Source of the DNA: Prosapia bicincta | Lineage: Eukaryota; Arthropoda; Insecta; Hemiptera; Cercopidae | DNA: 64,000 nt | Direction: 5' to 3' | Assembly (NCBI GenBank): GCA_036971475.1 | Contig: JBAIZL010000002.1 | Coordinates: forward strand, 227,612,643-227,676,642 | Part shown: positions 40,465 through 53,102 of the stretch, one piece after another | How the letters are laid out: each line of letters opens with the position of its first letter | Position numbering within the stretch: the first letter of the stretch is position 1 | Notes under the pieces: model-generated | Told to the model about the DNA's origin: nothing | Seen by the model: only the letters and a program-made list of their open reading frames with translations | The model's database searches: none | Position numbers and translations under genes: made by a program

Positions 40465-40685
40465 TTTATATTAATTAAAACAACCTCTCACCACAAATTC
40501 AACAAATTTTATTTTAACCTTATGTACATTTCGTCTACAAAGTAATCATCTTCAGAAGTATTTTTACAAATAACTGTTATTTGTAAAAATACCTCTGAAG
40601 ATGATTACTTTGTAGTCGAAATGTACATAAGGTTAAATTAAAATTTGTTGAATTTGTGGTGAGAGGTTGTTTTAATTAATATAAA
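40465..40685. mobile_element. Inverted-dimer element with hammerhead-like core (copy D)
   Basis: Nearly perfect inverted repeats of 110 bp (40465-40574 and 40576-40685). In the right arm: CTGAAGA (40595-40601), one T, stem GATTAC/GTAGTC around TTT, GAAA (40618-40621), making the palindrome ATGTACAT, then A. The left arm carries the same on the minus strand. It shares the GAAATGTACATAA segment with copy E 1.9 kb away. It has no TA tracts at its ends, unlike A-C, and no coding frame. Confidence 0.75.
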
Positions 40686-42359
40686 TGTTGAAACGTCTTT
40701 AATAGGGTAAAGGATTATAGTATCCACAAGTCTGGCGCAGGATTACTCCATAGAACTAGCTGCCAGCTACGTCCACTTGGTGTACATGGGCTACATAAAT
40801 ATAGGCCTAAGTGCACTTGGGTGGCGCGTGGAGTGAACGTTTACCGCATATTTATGACGTACGTCTTTGAACCAAGAATTAATATACGGTTTCAATATAA
40901 TGTTTCATTCATTTTCTGCTGCGTCGAAGGTAATTTTTAACGAAATCTTTTTAAATAGATTCTTAATCGATCATAATTAATTTACAATTCTCCGAATTAA
41001 AATTAAATTACTGCTAGCAGCCTTGAGCCAATTATTTTCTTCCAATCAAGAGACATTTTAATTACAATGCTAAAATATAAAATAACAGATGTGTTTTGCA
41101 AAGAAATTAATTCTAAAATGTTAATATGGAGGGTAACTCAGTTTAAAATAATTTCCGTTCTTTAACAAGCAAATTGTTTAAAGGTCAAACAAACACCCTT
41201 ATTATGATGTTTGTGTTAAAGTTATTCCTAATGTTTTAATAGCCAGTTTGTTTGGCACACATTTATTTTTGTTAAACAATAAATAACTGGGTTATTTAGG
41301 TTTGATCGCAGTTTCAAGTGCATTTACATCTAAATGTTTCCAAATAGAAAAAATTCTAAAACTTCAATTGGGGAGGAGCAGGAAAATTAAGAAATGTTTA
41401 CGAAAATAAAATTTTTAAAAAACTATACTTTTTAACTACGCCTAAAATTGTTTGTTAACAAGTTTAATACAGTATTACAAAAATTCAATTTTTTTAAGAA
41501 TAATCTAGAGCATTTAGAATTAATGTAGGTCTTGTGAGAGCTTTCTGTACAGCTTCTGATCAAACCGACAAAATTTTACAACGAAATGCGAAACAAAGCT
41601 AACCTTTAGGACTTCGTTTTTATGGACCATTGGCATTTAGAAAGCGAACTTTTTTTGTCGCACATTGCACGCCTAACTGTGGCACCCTTTCACCCGAACT
41701 CAATTGCGGGGCGTTACTAACAAGAGAAATCTCTACCAGTCACCCTCGGTAGGTAAGAATGGCCAGTTAGGTTTACTCTAATTTTTTTTTTGAATAGTTA
41801 TTTTGTATGTATGGAACGTAAAAAACTAAACTTCTAAATAATTTTAACGTTTTGTAATGATTGACATTTTGTTTAAAAAATTGCTCTTTTACAACATAAC
41901 TCACAAACATGAAACCTATTACTAGTCGACTTCTATAACAATAATAATAACATTCATTTCTGTTAGCCTTTATGCTACCATTAAGATAGCTTACAATAGA
42001 CGGAGCAGTGCTGCCAAACTGATTATCCTCGAACCGCCCGCTATTAAAAACAAGGTTTACCTGGGGTTAACCCTAAGTACTAATTTTTATACTCTGAGTA
42101 AACTACAAATCTTTGGTCTATCGGGGATCGAAACAGGCCCTTTAGGTTAGTAGGCCTACCCACTAGAAACCTAAGCTGCGTTTAGTATTTTAGTTAACTG
42201 TAATATTTTGCTTAGGCGTACATGTTTAAAAACTGTAACCAAAACTAAAAGAAAATGTAGAGATAAACCCAGAAAAGATTTAGAAACATACTCAAATCTA
42301 ACATTAAAAGTATACCACTAATTATTTGGAATAATTTACTGTGGTTTATTGTTAATAAA
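40686..42359. other. Intronic stretch with GC-richer island
   Basis: The GC-richer part at about 40735-40870 includes an imperfect internal duplication (GTCCACTTGGTGTACATGGG and GTGCACTTGGGTGGCGCG) and TTTATGACGTACGTC. A second small GC-richer patch is at about 41660-41760. Either could be regulatory. No gene. Confidence 0.4.
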
Positions 42360-42360
42360 T

Positions 42361-42570
42361 AACACACAGAACAAACCTCTAACCACACGTATTTTTATTC
42401 TAGTCTTATGTTCATTTCGGTTACAAAGTAACCATCCTCTGAGACATGACAGTACATACTGTTTGCATGAGTATGTATTGTCATGTCCCTGAGGATGGTT
42501 ACTTTACAATCGAAATGTACATAAAACTAGAATAAAAATATTCGTGGTTAGAGGTTTGTTCTGTGTGTTG
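42361..42570. mobile_element. Inverted-dimer element with hammerhead-like core (copy E)
   Basis: Inverted repeats of about 100 bp (42361-42459 and 42471-42570), more diverged than in C or D. The right arm has CTGAGGA (42489-42495), T, then a stem weakened by substitutions (GGTTAC with ACAATC), and GAAA with ATGTACAT. The left arm, on the minus strand, keeps a perfect GGTTAC/GTAACC stem but has CAGAGGA in place of CTGAGGA. Both arms are thus damaged at different points. Same subfamily as copy D. Confidence 0.7.
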
Positions 42571-45239
42571 TATAACTTACACCATATCCTTCCTGGTAGT
42601 GAATCATAGGCTACTAGATTCTCTGTGAAACCGAACCAAAAACGCTAATGATCTAGAATGAGTGATTGGTTTACTATGAGTGTTTGGTTCAAGAAAACCG
42701 AATCTTAACGAATAGCAGAAACGTCCATCTTCCTCTTCTTAAGAATAAAAGATGTTGGTCCGGATCCAAAACAATTTGACATCGAAAAGGTATGATGCAA
42801 TTGAAATTTGAAAGTTTTATACAAAGAACTGATTTCTTTAGGCTTCTATAACGTCTTCTATATAAAAATGTATTAAGAATTGTTCTTAACACTTTGACTT
42901 ACAGCTCTAGTAGCTAAAATCATAAAATAGTCACTTTAAGGTGAAGATAACTTTTGGAAAACTAGCCAATGTCCAAGTTTACATTGCCAGAGCAGTAATG
43001 ACGCTCTTGAAAGTATCCTAATAGCGTAATAGATTTTAGGTTTTAAAAGTACTTCCAAAGATATTAACTAAATACAATTTGTGGTTAAATTATATATTCC
43101 TTCAATATGTCAAAGAATTATAAACTAAAACTACCAGCGCCGAATAGAAGTTGTAGCTAAGCACTGATGAAGGCGGCGTCGTCATCGGAACTAATCTGTT
43201 GTTTTGATAAACTGTGTGATGAGATTTAGAGTTAACTGTTTTAATTTTGGCCGTTGTTTAGTGGAGCGCTTTTATTAAATGTGAAATTTATTCCATATTT
43301 TGCACCACTTTTAATTGATGAGGAAAAGCTGTGTTTAATTTTATACAGAATTATTTATTAATAGAAACAATTATTTAAACATTCATTAAAAATTAATTAC
43401 AATTAGGTTACTTTAAAGGATGCACATTTAGGCACGCGTGTGATACTTTAAAGTTATAAACAAGTTTTTTTCGAAAAGGTTCTTTGGAAACGGTATAGTG
43501 GAACAGTGAAGATAATATCGCCGTCGGACATCGGGTGGGTCATAAAACACGTCTTCCCCCTTTGCACCTCTGAATCGCCCGATCTCTGGTTATGCAAGTC
43601 ATTTGCTTCTTGCTCTGGGTTTAACGTAAAGCATCGATTTTTAATTTTATTCAATGATAAAAAGATTTTTTAGTATTTACTGTCGATATCTTTTTACTTC
43701 TTTCACAAACATATTTTCGTTTATATCCTCGTAAAAGTTCAATAAGAGGTCAAGTTTAAAAAAATCTAATATTTTTTTCTTGCGCTTGTAATACATATTG
43801 TCTTACATATTATACTAGATTTACATTTAAATTAACTGAGGCTAACTTTTTATTTTATTACTTATGAATTCATACATTCTTTAAAAGCTGACCAATGTAA
43901 ACAGACGCCCAACACAAGTTAGTTAACGTAGGTAGACTATAGATACTTCGTAAGTTCCTGGTTTAACTTAGCTTCTTCGCCCTTAGTAAATTAAACCTTT
44001 GGATATTTACATGGGATTAACGTTTATGTAGCTAAACACTTATATTCGTAGATTAATAAGCTTTCAAGACAAACTGCGATGGTCTTAGGTTTAAGCCTCC
44101 ATTTGTATGAAAACAAAGAAATTGACTTATAAGAAATAATATATAAATATGACGTAAAATTTATATTTATATTGTTTTACTGTGTTTGCGGTATATAGGC
44201 CCTATAGCCTATCTCATTTTTATTTAGAAAAATACCTTATTAAAAGTTTTGCATCAACGGTATTTATAGAATTTTTATTGCCAATTTTTTTCGGTTACAA
44301 GGAAAGAGAGTTTCTCAAAAGTTATGTTTTCAACGAGTAATGAAATAATTTTCATTGAAGGTACGCCGTGATTTTATTGCCTTTAAAAAACAGGCCACAT
44401 GGTTTCAGCTAGTCAGAGCTGACAGTTATTAAAATTACTTAAAGTAGAATATTGTATATACACAATAAACTCTTATTTAGTTGTTCTGCTTCAAACTTTA
44501 AAAAACTAACCAAACCTAAATTCAAGGAAAAATTGAAGTTATGTAATTTATTATTTAATATACGAGTATTTCAGTAAAAGTTTTTTCTATCTTTTGAAAA
44601 GGATAGACATGATTACAAATTCTGTCTTAAAAGTGTTTTTAGATAGATCAACTCTATGTTAAATTAAATTTGTTAAAAATTTCAAAAACCTTGCTAATTT
44701 TTTAATAATAAATTATTTGGGAAATAGGCTTATACTTTCCTAAACTAAAATAAATAGATTTACATTGTATTTTGTATCTTTACTGTATTAATCGGGAATC
44801 TTATGTACTGCCATTAGTCCACGGAAATTATTTTCTGATTGATATTATAAACTTTTCAACATAGATTGCACTACCGACATAGATAGTTCATCAGTAGGTC
44901 CTATATGATAAATTTGTTAATAGGTTTACATAACTATTTGAAATTTTACTAACCTATGAAATTATGCAAAAAAATATTATCGAATCCGTCTTTGGTTGCG
45001 AAAAGTGTAATCAAGATCGGCTGCACACAATCACTATATTTCTTGGCAGTCTTGTGGACCGTAACTGTACGTTAGGACCTCAAACCCTAAACGCTGTGAT
45101 GGAGTTTGAAATCAGAAATAAGATATTTAAAACTCGGAAGCCAGAAAACCGGTTCCAAGTCCTATGATGGCTCCATCTACAAGCAATTCATAGCTTAGAC
45201 CGGCGTTAGAGTCACTATTAAAAAAAAAAATTGAATTGA
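42571..45239. other. Intronic AT-rich stretch
   Basis: No gene or array. CTGATGAAGGCGGCGTCG at about 43163 is a GC-rich hairpin-forming patch, but lacks a following GAAA. Confidence 0.45.
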
Positions 45240-45420
45240 GTTATAAATCAATGGATGACGTCACAGGGAACGAGCTGAGCTTTCTCTACGTTCATTGTTT
45301 CCGAGGAATAACGACTTTTGTTCTGAACGGCGATAAGGGCCGAGTAGAGGTCTTTGTCTCATTGTGGTGACGTCATAGAGTACGCAAAGCTTACGTTGAA
45401 ATATTTCGAGTTCGACATAA
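45240..45420. promoter_or_regulatory. GC-richer island with two CRE palindromes
   Basis: Two perfect TGACGTCA sites at 45256-45263 and 45368-45375, 112 bp apart, within a 180-base island richer in GC than its surroundings. CRE/ATF-AP1 family proteins bind this octamer. Candidate enhancer in the Abd-B intron; function is inferred. Confidence 0.35.
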
Positions 45421-46683
45421 GTCATTTTTTTCACTTCAATATTTTTTTCATGCAGTTTTGTAGTGACTGCCTTGTTATATTATAGGTTAAATCGTTTTTG
45501 TAGCAAAATTGTTTAAACAGAATTTTCTGGAGTTATAGACATCCAAAATATTTGTAATATATTAGACCCTAACTCAAACTAAGTTTTGTTTATAAAAGTA
45601 AGCTCACATTTCCATTCAAATTTGTGTAAGGATGCTTAAATTTTGAATCCAAACAACGAGTTCAAAATAATAATGAGATTGTTTTAAAAGGTTTAACTCA
45701 AACTGTTAATCACTTGTTTTGAAATTATCACGTTTCCTAGGAATGATAATAATTTTTAAAATTATGTCCATAGTTTTTCTATAACATAATGGTATTATTT
45801 AGGGAAGTAAGCAACAATTTCCAATGTAGGCCTACTGGTGGGCCTAATATTGTGAATATTATAAGTATTTCATCCTCTGTCCAAAGCAAAATATTGTATT
45901 TAGGCAAAAGAGTAACAATTTTTGTAAGAAAGAAGATTATATTAAGTGCTTACAAGTTTGTTATTACAAATATATCTCTTATAAAAATGTTGACGCTTAT
46001 AATTTTAATATAAGATAAAGTGGTTCCTATATAAACTGTAGACATGTTTGTTATAGCTTCAAGGCAATCACTTAGTGTAACTGATCAATCAAGGCGGATA
46101 GGGAAGAATTAAAAATATAGTTTGAATTAAAGAAGTGGAAACACTCAAGTAAATGTTATAGGAAGGGACCACGGCATCACATGTGGTTACACATGTAAGT
46201 AGACCTGGTTTCTACCGGGGTCGTTATGAAATGTCTATTCGTTAAATCCTATTGTCAAAAAATGTTAAGGAAGGGTAATTGGAAAATTAGATAGAATATA
46301 AAAGGATAACTAGGATCCTGGTATAGAGGAAAATTATGGTATCTCCGGGGTGTATTCTCTAAAAAGAGGTAATAATCTACCCTGTATCTGGAGAAGTTTC
46401 TTAGAATTTTAATAAAAGTATTTGCGTTTTGAAACACCTTCAAAGTAATTCAAATATTAATAATAATGCATTATTTAGTTATATACTTATTGTTATATGA
46501 TTGCATAAAAACACTAAATATTAAGGCTAATTTTAAAAAAATACCACTTACAGTTTACGTTAAAACGCCCTGTTGATACGTAAAATAAAACATTTGCATA
46601 AAAGACAAATAATTACTTATCAGCATCTAGCCACATTAAACAGCTGTAAAACAAGAGAGATTATTGCTACTGAAGGGCACGTT

Positions 46684-46800
46684 TCGATTAATCGATTGAA
46701 AATAATAAAAACACCAAAACACATGTAAAGATCGATTAATCGAGAGTCCTCAGCGGTACTTTGACAAATCCTACGACGTCTCAGCGCTAAAGTGGCACTT
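46684..46800. promoter_or_regulatory. Paired TCGATTAATCGA palindromes
   Basis: The 12-base perfect palindrome TCGATTAATCGA occurs at 46684-46695 and again at 46732-46743, 48 bp apart, followed by a GC-richer patch (to about 46800). Each contains ATTA/TAAT homeodomain cores in back-to-back arrangement. Candidate homeodomain-dimer binding sites. Confidence 0.35.
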
Positions 46801-49800
46801 AACATTTCGTCAAGACATAAACCATTTTATGAGCTTTTCTTTAAAACATGCTTCAAGTGGTAACTATGAGGAGTTATCTAACAATGTACGGCTTTTGTTA
46901 TGCAACAGTTCAAAGGTTATTGATATCGAACCCTATCGATTATTTGGAGTACAAAAAAGGCTTCATTTTTTTTTGGAAATTACAGGTTTTCAGTTGTTTA
47001 ATTAAATACAATAAAGTATTGTTTCATAATTTAAAAAATATAATATATTTATTTGTATATTGTTTTTAAGAAAATTACCTATTTTAATTTTTAAATTATC
47101 ATCTAATTTCAATAAAAATTCATGAAATCAAACATATAAGATTGAGATAATAGAAGACATTTTCAATGCATAATTTCATGGTTTAAGGGTAAAAACATAT
47201 TTATAGATATTTAATTTAGGTTATATCAAAATATTTTCTCAAAATTATTAATTTTTTAAAGTTCTGAAATAGATCAAAACTTTAACCTTTTTTGAAAGAT
47301 CAGCAAATGTAATTTAGCAAAACTATTGAAACAAACTATTTTTTAAATAAATATTTTATTATTAATATTTGAGTAACTTTTTATTTATAAGTAAGTCGGT
47401 AATATTTTATTACTTTCTTAATATACAAAATAAAGTTATATAAAATATTTTTAAAAGTTTGTAGTTAATTTGATTTAAACTTAAAACTCTCCAATTAAAG
47501 TTTTCTTCAAATTTAATCTATATAGGCCTATTACTGTTTTAAAATGAAACATCGCCTGTGAAGAAATGAAAAGGTGTTTTATAGCTAGAAACCAATAGTA
47601 GGCTATGCTATAAGGATATACATTGTTAACCTGTGATAGTTTCAGGTAATCGTTCGAAAACAATTTACAAATAAATAGTGATAGACTATATTTAATAAAT
47701 AATGTAGATTATTTGGATTGATGAAACAGCCATCAAAAGGTAGGGTCTGTTTTATAAACTTGTTTTTGTATACATTCATAAATGTGTATTTAAGGTTCTA
47801 ATTGAAGTTGGAAGCAAATGTTTTTGGTTTATTATAACATTTGATACTTACACCAAACAAAAATTTGTTTTTGATTCCTCCTTCAAGGAATATTTAGTGA
47901 TATCTGGGCACTTTTTACGACATAAATGTTCAAAAATATCCAGTTATTTATGAAACATAGATAAGATTTTATAAAACAGTATAGAAAGATATTTGTAACA
48001 TTATCTCTTATGTAGCTGTTACATAAGGAGGGGTGGGGGTGAATAACAGTTTGTAAAGTAAGAAATAGATTGTTTCAATCCAGTTAAATGAAAACGGTTA
48101 GGTTTTGTTTAAACTTTGGTTTGACACTCAAGTTGAAGCAGTTAATATAAATATTGTTTAGACCACTGCCGTTTTAATTGAAAGGAAAATTTCGTTTATT
48201 ACGTTTTTACATTATAAATAATTGAAAGACAGTAACTTTTTACATTTTAAAAAATACCCTAACATGTTTACAATTTTATTTTTTCATTCACAGCACGAGG
48301 TAATACTGAAATAGACATTCCTTCAGACAGTTCATCAAGTTTACAAGTAGCATCCTAAACTCCATACGATCCCCCCGCCACGCTCCTTAAGATATATTAA
48401 AGTTTATTTTATGAGACAGGGTATAAAATTATTGGCACTTCATTTAGTGAGTCGATTGTTGTAAAACTGTGGGCCTCATAAACTCGCTAGTAGGCCACTT
48501 CCGGAGCAAACATAATGCATAATACCGTGGTTTTTGCCCAAACAGATTATTGTAACATTGTTTTAAATTTGATTAACGTTTTACAGCTTAGTTATATTTT
48601 TACTTTCCAATATCAACAATTCTTCTTTCTTCAGATTATTTTAAATAACTTCCTGATTAATAAAATATTTCAGAAACATAAAGTTTGTAGTTTTTTATTA
48701 CAGTAGCCTATAAATATTTGAGTTGTATGAAATCACAATAGCCTATTGAGACAAAAATACTTTAAACAATATTTCTTAGTATGGGCTATATTTTTGTCTA
48801 ATTTTTAATTTATAAACTATTCGGCCTAAAGTTTTATGACCACTGATTATAAAGTTTTACTATAAATTTATACCAAATTCGAAAGTGTTTAGATGTAATG
48901 TGTGAAATATAAAAAGTATAACATTTTGTTTTTATTCAACCTCATTGGTTTCAGGAAATCCTTATTCACTATTCATTTTTATTTCGTCTGAGAAAATAAC
49001 ACACCTCAGTAATTTACACTTGACTGAAACTTATTTTCAAAGCTTGAAACTGAAATGAGAACTGAGTACCGAATATTAAAACATTGCAAAAAACAAACGC
49101 TATTATTCAAAATGGTTTCAGCTTTTTCATGCTACAAAACTTTATATATGAATTTGTAGCATTTAAAAGTAGCTACTACAGAGTTCTATGCGCAACTATT
49201 GCTTTATAACGTGTCAACAAACCTCATATTGTTCTTATTTGCAAAAGTAAGTAGAGCCAGCTTTAAAACATGCCCACTAACACTCTTTACTTCTATTTCT
49301 TATTACTAATTCAAAGGTTATACCGAGCATAACCTGGCTGGACATCTTACACTGTTTAATTCTATCGAAGTTATTTTTAGACGAGCTAGGCTATGTATTA
49401 GTTTGTCTTCAAATGTTTCGTAATTTGTAGCTAATTAAGGTCACGTTTATTTTGGGATATTTTATTAAAACGAATGTAAATTTAGTGATTGTGGAGATAA
49501 CATTTAGGGCATTAGCATTCACGTCTTTACACATCTTGATTCCTTTTTTTCAGTTCAAGGTTAAATTTAACCTAGTTTCAAACGAAAAAAATTAGTTGGA
49601 CTATAATTTGTTGAAAGTTTTGTCTCAAAATACAAAATTCTAATTATCTGGTCATTTATATAATTAGATATGTAGGCTTATAATTCGAATTATTTAAAAT
49701 TATCAAGAAAGAAAAATGTCTTTCCTAAGGTGAATGTTTGCAACTTCTTCCATTAGATGATTTCTAATAGGTGCTTATATTTGTAATTGCTTTCTATTAG

Positions 49801-52257
49801 GTTCTATTTTAAATATGATGTTGCTATTGTTTGAGATGTTCAAATCTATATTGTTACTTCCTTGAAATATTTTGTTTTACTAGCAATAAGTTGAAATTAT
49901 TAACTTATTGAAACATGTAACTATGTTTTAGGTAAGTTATATTTTTAATAATACTCTGTAAGTATTTCTTTTCTGTTATATTTTTTAATAGGCAGAAATA
50001 AAGTTTACAAGAAAATTTTATATAACTTTATACTGTTGTGTGTGTATCGGTTTAGTTTGATTTCCTTTTCTTTAAAGGAATTAGGCCTACAATTAGTAGG
50101 TTATGAGTATTATAAAAATACACTCTTATTGTTCTGCGATATGAATTCTCTGGTATGTTTAGTTACCTTCACATAGTTTAAAAACATCTATCTAAACTTC
50201 CTATTTATGCCCCTTAGTAACTAATTGCTTTATAATTTTGGTACAAATTCTTTGAACTACTTTAATTTATAGACCTTGAAATTTGGCATCAGTGTCTTTC
50301 TAATAATTCCATCAAGTGCAAGAGAAAATCTGTTGTCTTAGTAACTCCAGTAAATAGTGATTGCTCCATATAAAATGTTTCATGTGTTTTCATGAGGTAT
50401 TTACTTTATACCCTCAGGAACATAAATGGAATGTCATGTTTGTAGTTATGGTTTAATATGGCCACTAGTCGGTTGGTCATATTAAGCTAAACAAATGCAA
50501 CTTAACCTAGGACCATCAGAATAATGGACTGGTAGAAAGGAATAGCTACTGAAATGTCGAGAAAATTTATCTTGCTGTTAACTCAGTAGAAAATGTCAAG
50601 AATGTACTTATGTACATTTGGTGAAAGTAATTATATGTAGCCTAAAACATGGTTAGCCTATAGCCTACCTGTAATTATTTGTAAATTGTGACATAGATTT
50701 TCAACTTTTTGTAGTTTTGTTTTTCTTAGCTTTTGAATGAAACTGAATTTGACAGCAAGTTTGATATCCCTGGGTTTTACATTTGTTGACCATCTTTTGA
50801 GCTTGATATCCTATGGTTAATAGGATATGAGATTTATTTTAAGAACTGATTTTCATCCCAAATTCTATACTATAAGTATAGCAACAAAATTAGATCCCTT
50901 TTTTCGTTGATTTGCAATACTTAAACACTTTCATTTATTTCTGATTCTGAATTCTTTCTGCAAACTAAATTTCTGTAAGCAACAATTCTGTAGCCTATTT
51001 TTACTTTCAGTAAGAATCAACAAATAATAGTTAATTTGATACCACTTAAGACAAATCTAAAACAAATTAGCTTACAAATAAATTATTCTACACAATTTGT
51101 TTGTGGTCACAGTTTATATCAGATTGGAACAGAATTTTTTAAAATTTGTGTTAACTGTGACACAGTTAATATTGTAATTGTTTATTCAAATAAAAAAACA
51201 AACAAATCCATAAATCTGTCAACTAAGTTTCAAATAGTGTAATTCAATACCCACAAATTATATTAGAACTTGAAAGAGTTAAAATTATTACTGCATTTAT
51301 TTCATTATGCATTAAATTATTAACATTATATTGCTGCTGTTTTTCCATTAAATTTATTTAAGTTATTCAATTATATACATTTCCATATATGTTTGTATTT
51401 TGTAGTTGATTGCAACTGCAATATGCAAATTAGAAAGGCCTTGAAACAAACCAATTAAATAAAAGTAAAACCGCTCAAAGACAAGCACTGCCAGAGTCTA
51501 TAACGTTGGCCATTAAATGTACCGTAAATTTTAAATTTATTTGCAATAACCTTTAATGTTGTTTGTGTTATAAATCTGGTCAATAGTGCACACAGTGAAG
51601 GCAGCCTAGCAAACACGTTTCATAGAACATTATTAAAAACATCTTTTGATTAGTTATTAATGTGTAATATCTAACACTTTCACTGCTTTATGGCACAGCT
51701 GTTCTTTAGTTGATAATTATTTTTATGGAAACAAATAGTTTCTTGAGTTAGACAAAAAGTTATGTAATAAAGTTGTAACTTAAACACAGTGGTAAGAATA
51801 TGGAATAATTTGAAACCTCTGATTATTATTATTTTTATATTTTATGAGTATTAATGTTTTGTATGGACTTTTTCTGTGTTTAGTTAATACTTTCTATATC
51901 TTAGTTTTTCAATACTTATAAGTACTTTCTCATTACGATCTATTTTTGGAAAATAACTACTATTTTAGGCTACATTTATCAATACATGTCTGTTATTGCA
52001 GTTATAACTATTTTTTTATCTTTTCTAGTAATGTATGTAGTTTTTTCTGTTAGTTAATACCTAATACCAGTAAAGTTTGATGGTTATATTTTTTTATAAC
52101 TGCATACCTAATAACAGTTTTGCCTGTTTATTGCGAGGTTTTGAGAATATCTAACTGTAGATAATGATCTTAAAAAAGTGTGATTTGTTTATTACATAAA
52201 ATTAAAATAGTTAATTTATTTATTTGTATTATTTATATTTATAAAGTGTTGAACTAA
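46801..52257. other. Intronic AT-rich stretch next to the upstream exon
   Basis: No gene, tandem array or foldback recognised. Frames are short and AT-driven. Confidence 0.5.
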
Positions 52258-52263
52258 TCATGT

Positions 52264-52274
52264 ATTCTTACCTG
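52264..52274 (-). other. Splice donor of upstream Abd-B exon
   Basis: The minus strand reads CCAG followed by GTAAGAAT, a near-perfect 5' splice site. If not spliced, the frame would run only three more codons before TGA. Confidence 0.88.
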
Positions 52275-53019
52275 GAGGGGGGTATGGTGTTGAAGGAACA
52301 GAATCGGGAACTGGGTAGTTCCTCAGGGAGTAACTATCGTGGGTGAATCCTGCACCACTCTCCGCAACCATAGCAGCGGTCACCCTCCTGTCTTCCGCTG
52401 GAGTCAGGTACGAAACTGGTTGCGCATGATGAGGATGGTGGTGAGAGTCGACATGATGCCTAGACGCGCTAGAGTATGGTGAGTAGTTTGGCCACGTCTG
52501 CGAGTAAGACTGATGGCACGTTACAGGTGGATCAGAAGCGGAAGTACCTGGCGTTCCCGAAGAACTCGAGTACCTGGTTCCGTAATCAGGTGTGCCTCCG
52601 GTAGGAATACCCGGCGACCAGAAGCTCAATGCAGTCGTCGCCTTCCTGCTGTCCTTCGAAGAAGAATCCGATGCGAGATTGTAGTATGTAGGAGCGTTGC
52701 TGCCGAACTGGTCGAAGGCAGTGGCCGGAGCAGCATGATGGTCTACCGTAGGACTGTAGGATGACCATGGTTGTGACCCATGGTGAGAGTGCCTGATTAC
52801 GCCCCCCGGCTGATCGAGATCGTTGTAACTGGAAACTAACCTCTTGGCAGGAATGTGAAGAGGCCCTGTATTACTGGTCACTGATGAAGGCGAGGTGGAT
52901 GAGGTGGAGGAAGTGGTTATGGGAGTGGACGATGGAGAGGTTTTAATAGGGGTTGCTGTAGGAGGTGGCGGCGGTGGCTGAGGTGGCGGTGATTCTTCGT
53001 ACAGCCCGCCGTTCATCAT
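52272..53019 (-). CDS. Abd-B: Abd-B Hox protein, upstream coding exon (N-terminal 249 residues)
   Basis: This exon encodes the N-terminal half of the posterior Hox transcription factor Abdominal-B, a nuclear DNA-binding protein that specifies posterior abdominal segments and genitalia in insects. Visible in order from the first in-frame ATG: MMNGGLYEES, a proline run (residues 11-20), a Ser/Thr-rich stretch (about 28-50), the insect Abd-B block PLHIPAKR (53-60), a Trp/Tyr/Ser-rich middle, QTWPNYSPYSS (about 173-183), a His-rich patch (188-198) and AEDRRVTAAMVA (208-219). The last two resemble segments of Drosophila Abd-B as I recall it. The exon ends CCAG before the donor GTAAGA, leaving a phase-1 codon completed by the downstream exon. 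The start at 53019 is the first ATG in frame and has A at -3, but the frame stays open upstream to a TGA at 53188-53190, so the true start is uncertain. GC content is far above the surroundings. Identity is secure; the 5' limit is not. Confidence 0.9.
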
Positions 53020-53030
53020 GGTCCACCACG

Positions 53031-53102
53031 TTACCCCGGTGGAAGATCCGTTCGTGGGTCCAGCAGTGCAGGCTGAGCCCAGACCAGAAGACACGTTGCC
53101 AT
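53031..53102 (-). CDS. Upstream ORF (23 codons) in the Abd-B leader
   Basis: An ATG at 53102-53100 in a strong context (A at -3, G at +4) opens a 23-codon frame ending in TAA at 53033-53031, eleven bases before the putative Abd-B ATG at 53019. It is in a different frame from Abd-B. If the leader covers it, scanning ribosomes would meet it first, which could lower or condition Abd-B translation. Nothing suggests that the peptide itself has a function. Confidence 0.35.
   Translation of the reverse strand: MATCLLVWAQPALLDPRTDLPPG

Larger units (their letters stand above)
14727..52271 (-). other. Abd-B: Abd-B intron, 37.5 kb
   Basis: The donor GTAAGA (G of GT at 52271) and the acceptor TTTCCAG (AG at 14727-14728) are both consensus and both phase 1. 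This is the only evident way to join the two coding exons. No additional coding exon with Hox-like or high-GC coding sequence was seen between them, but small alternative exons cannot be excluded. The interior is AT-rich and carries minisatellites, foldback elements and GC-richer islands listed separately. Long introns in Hox complexes commonly carry enhancers, so regulatory content is plausible but inferred. Confidence 0.88.
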
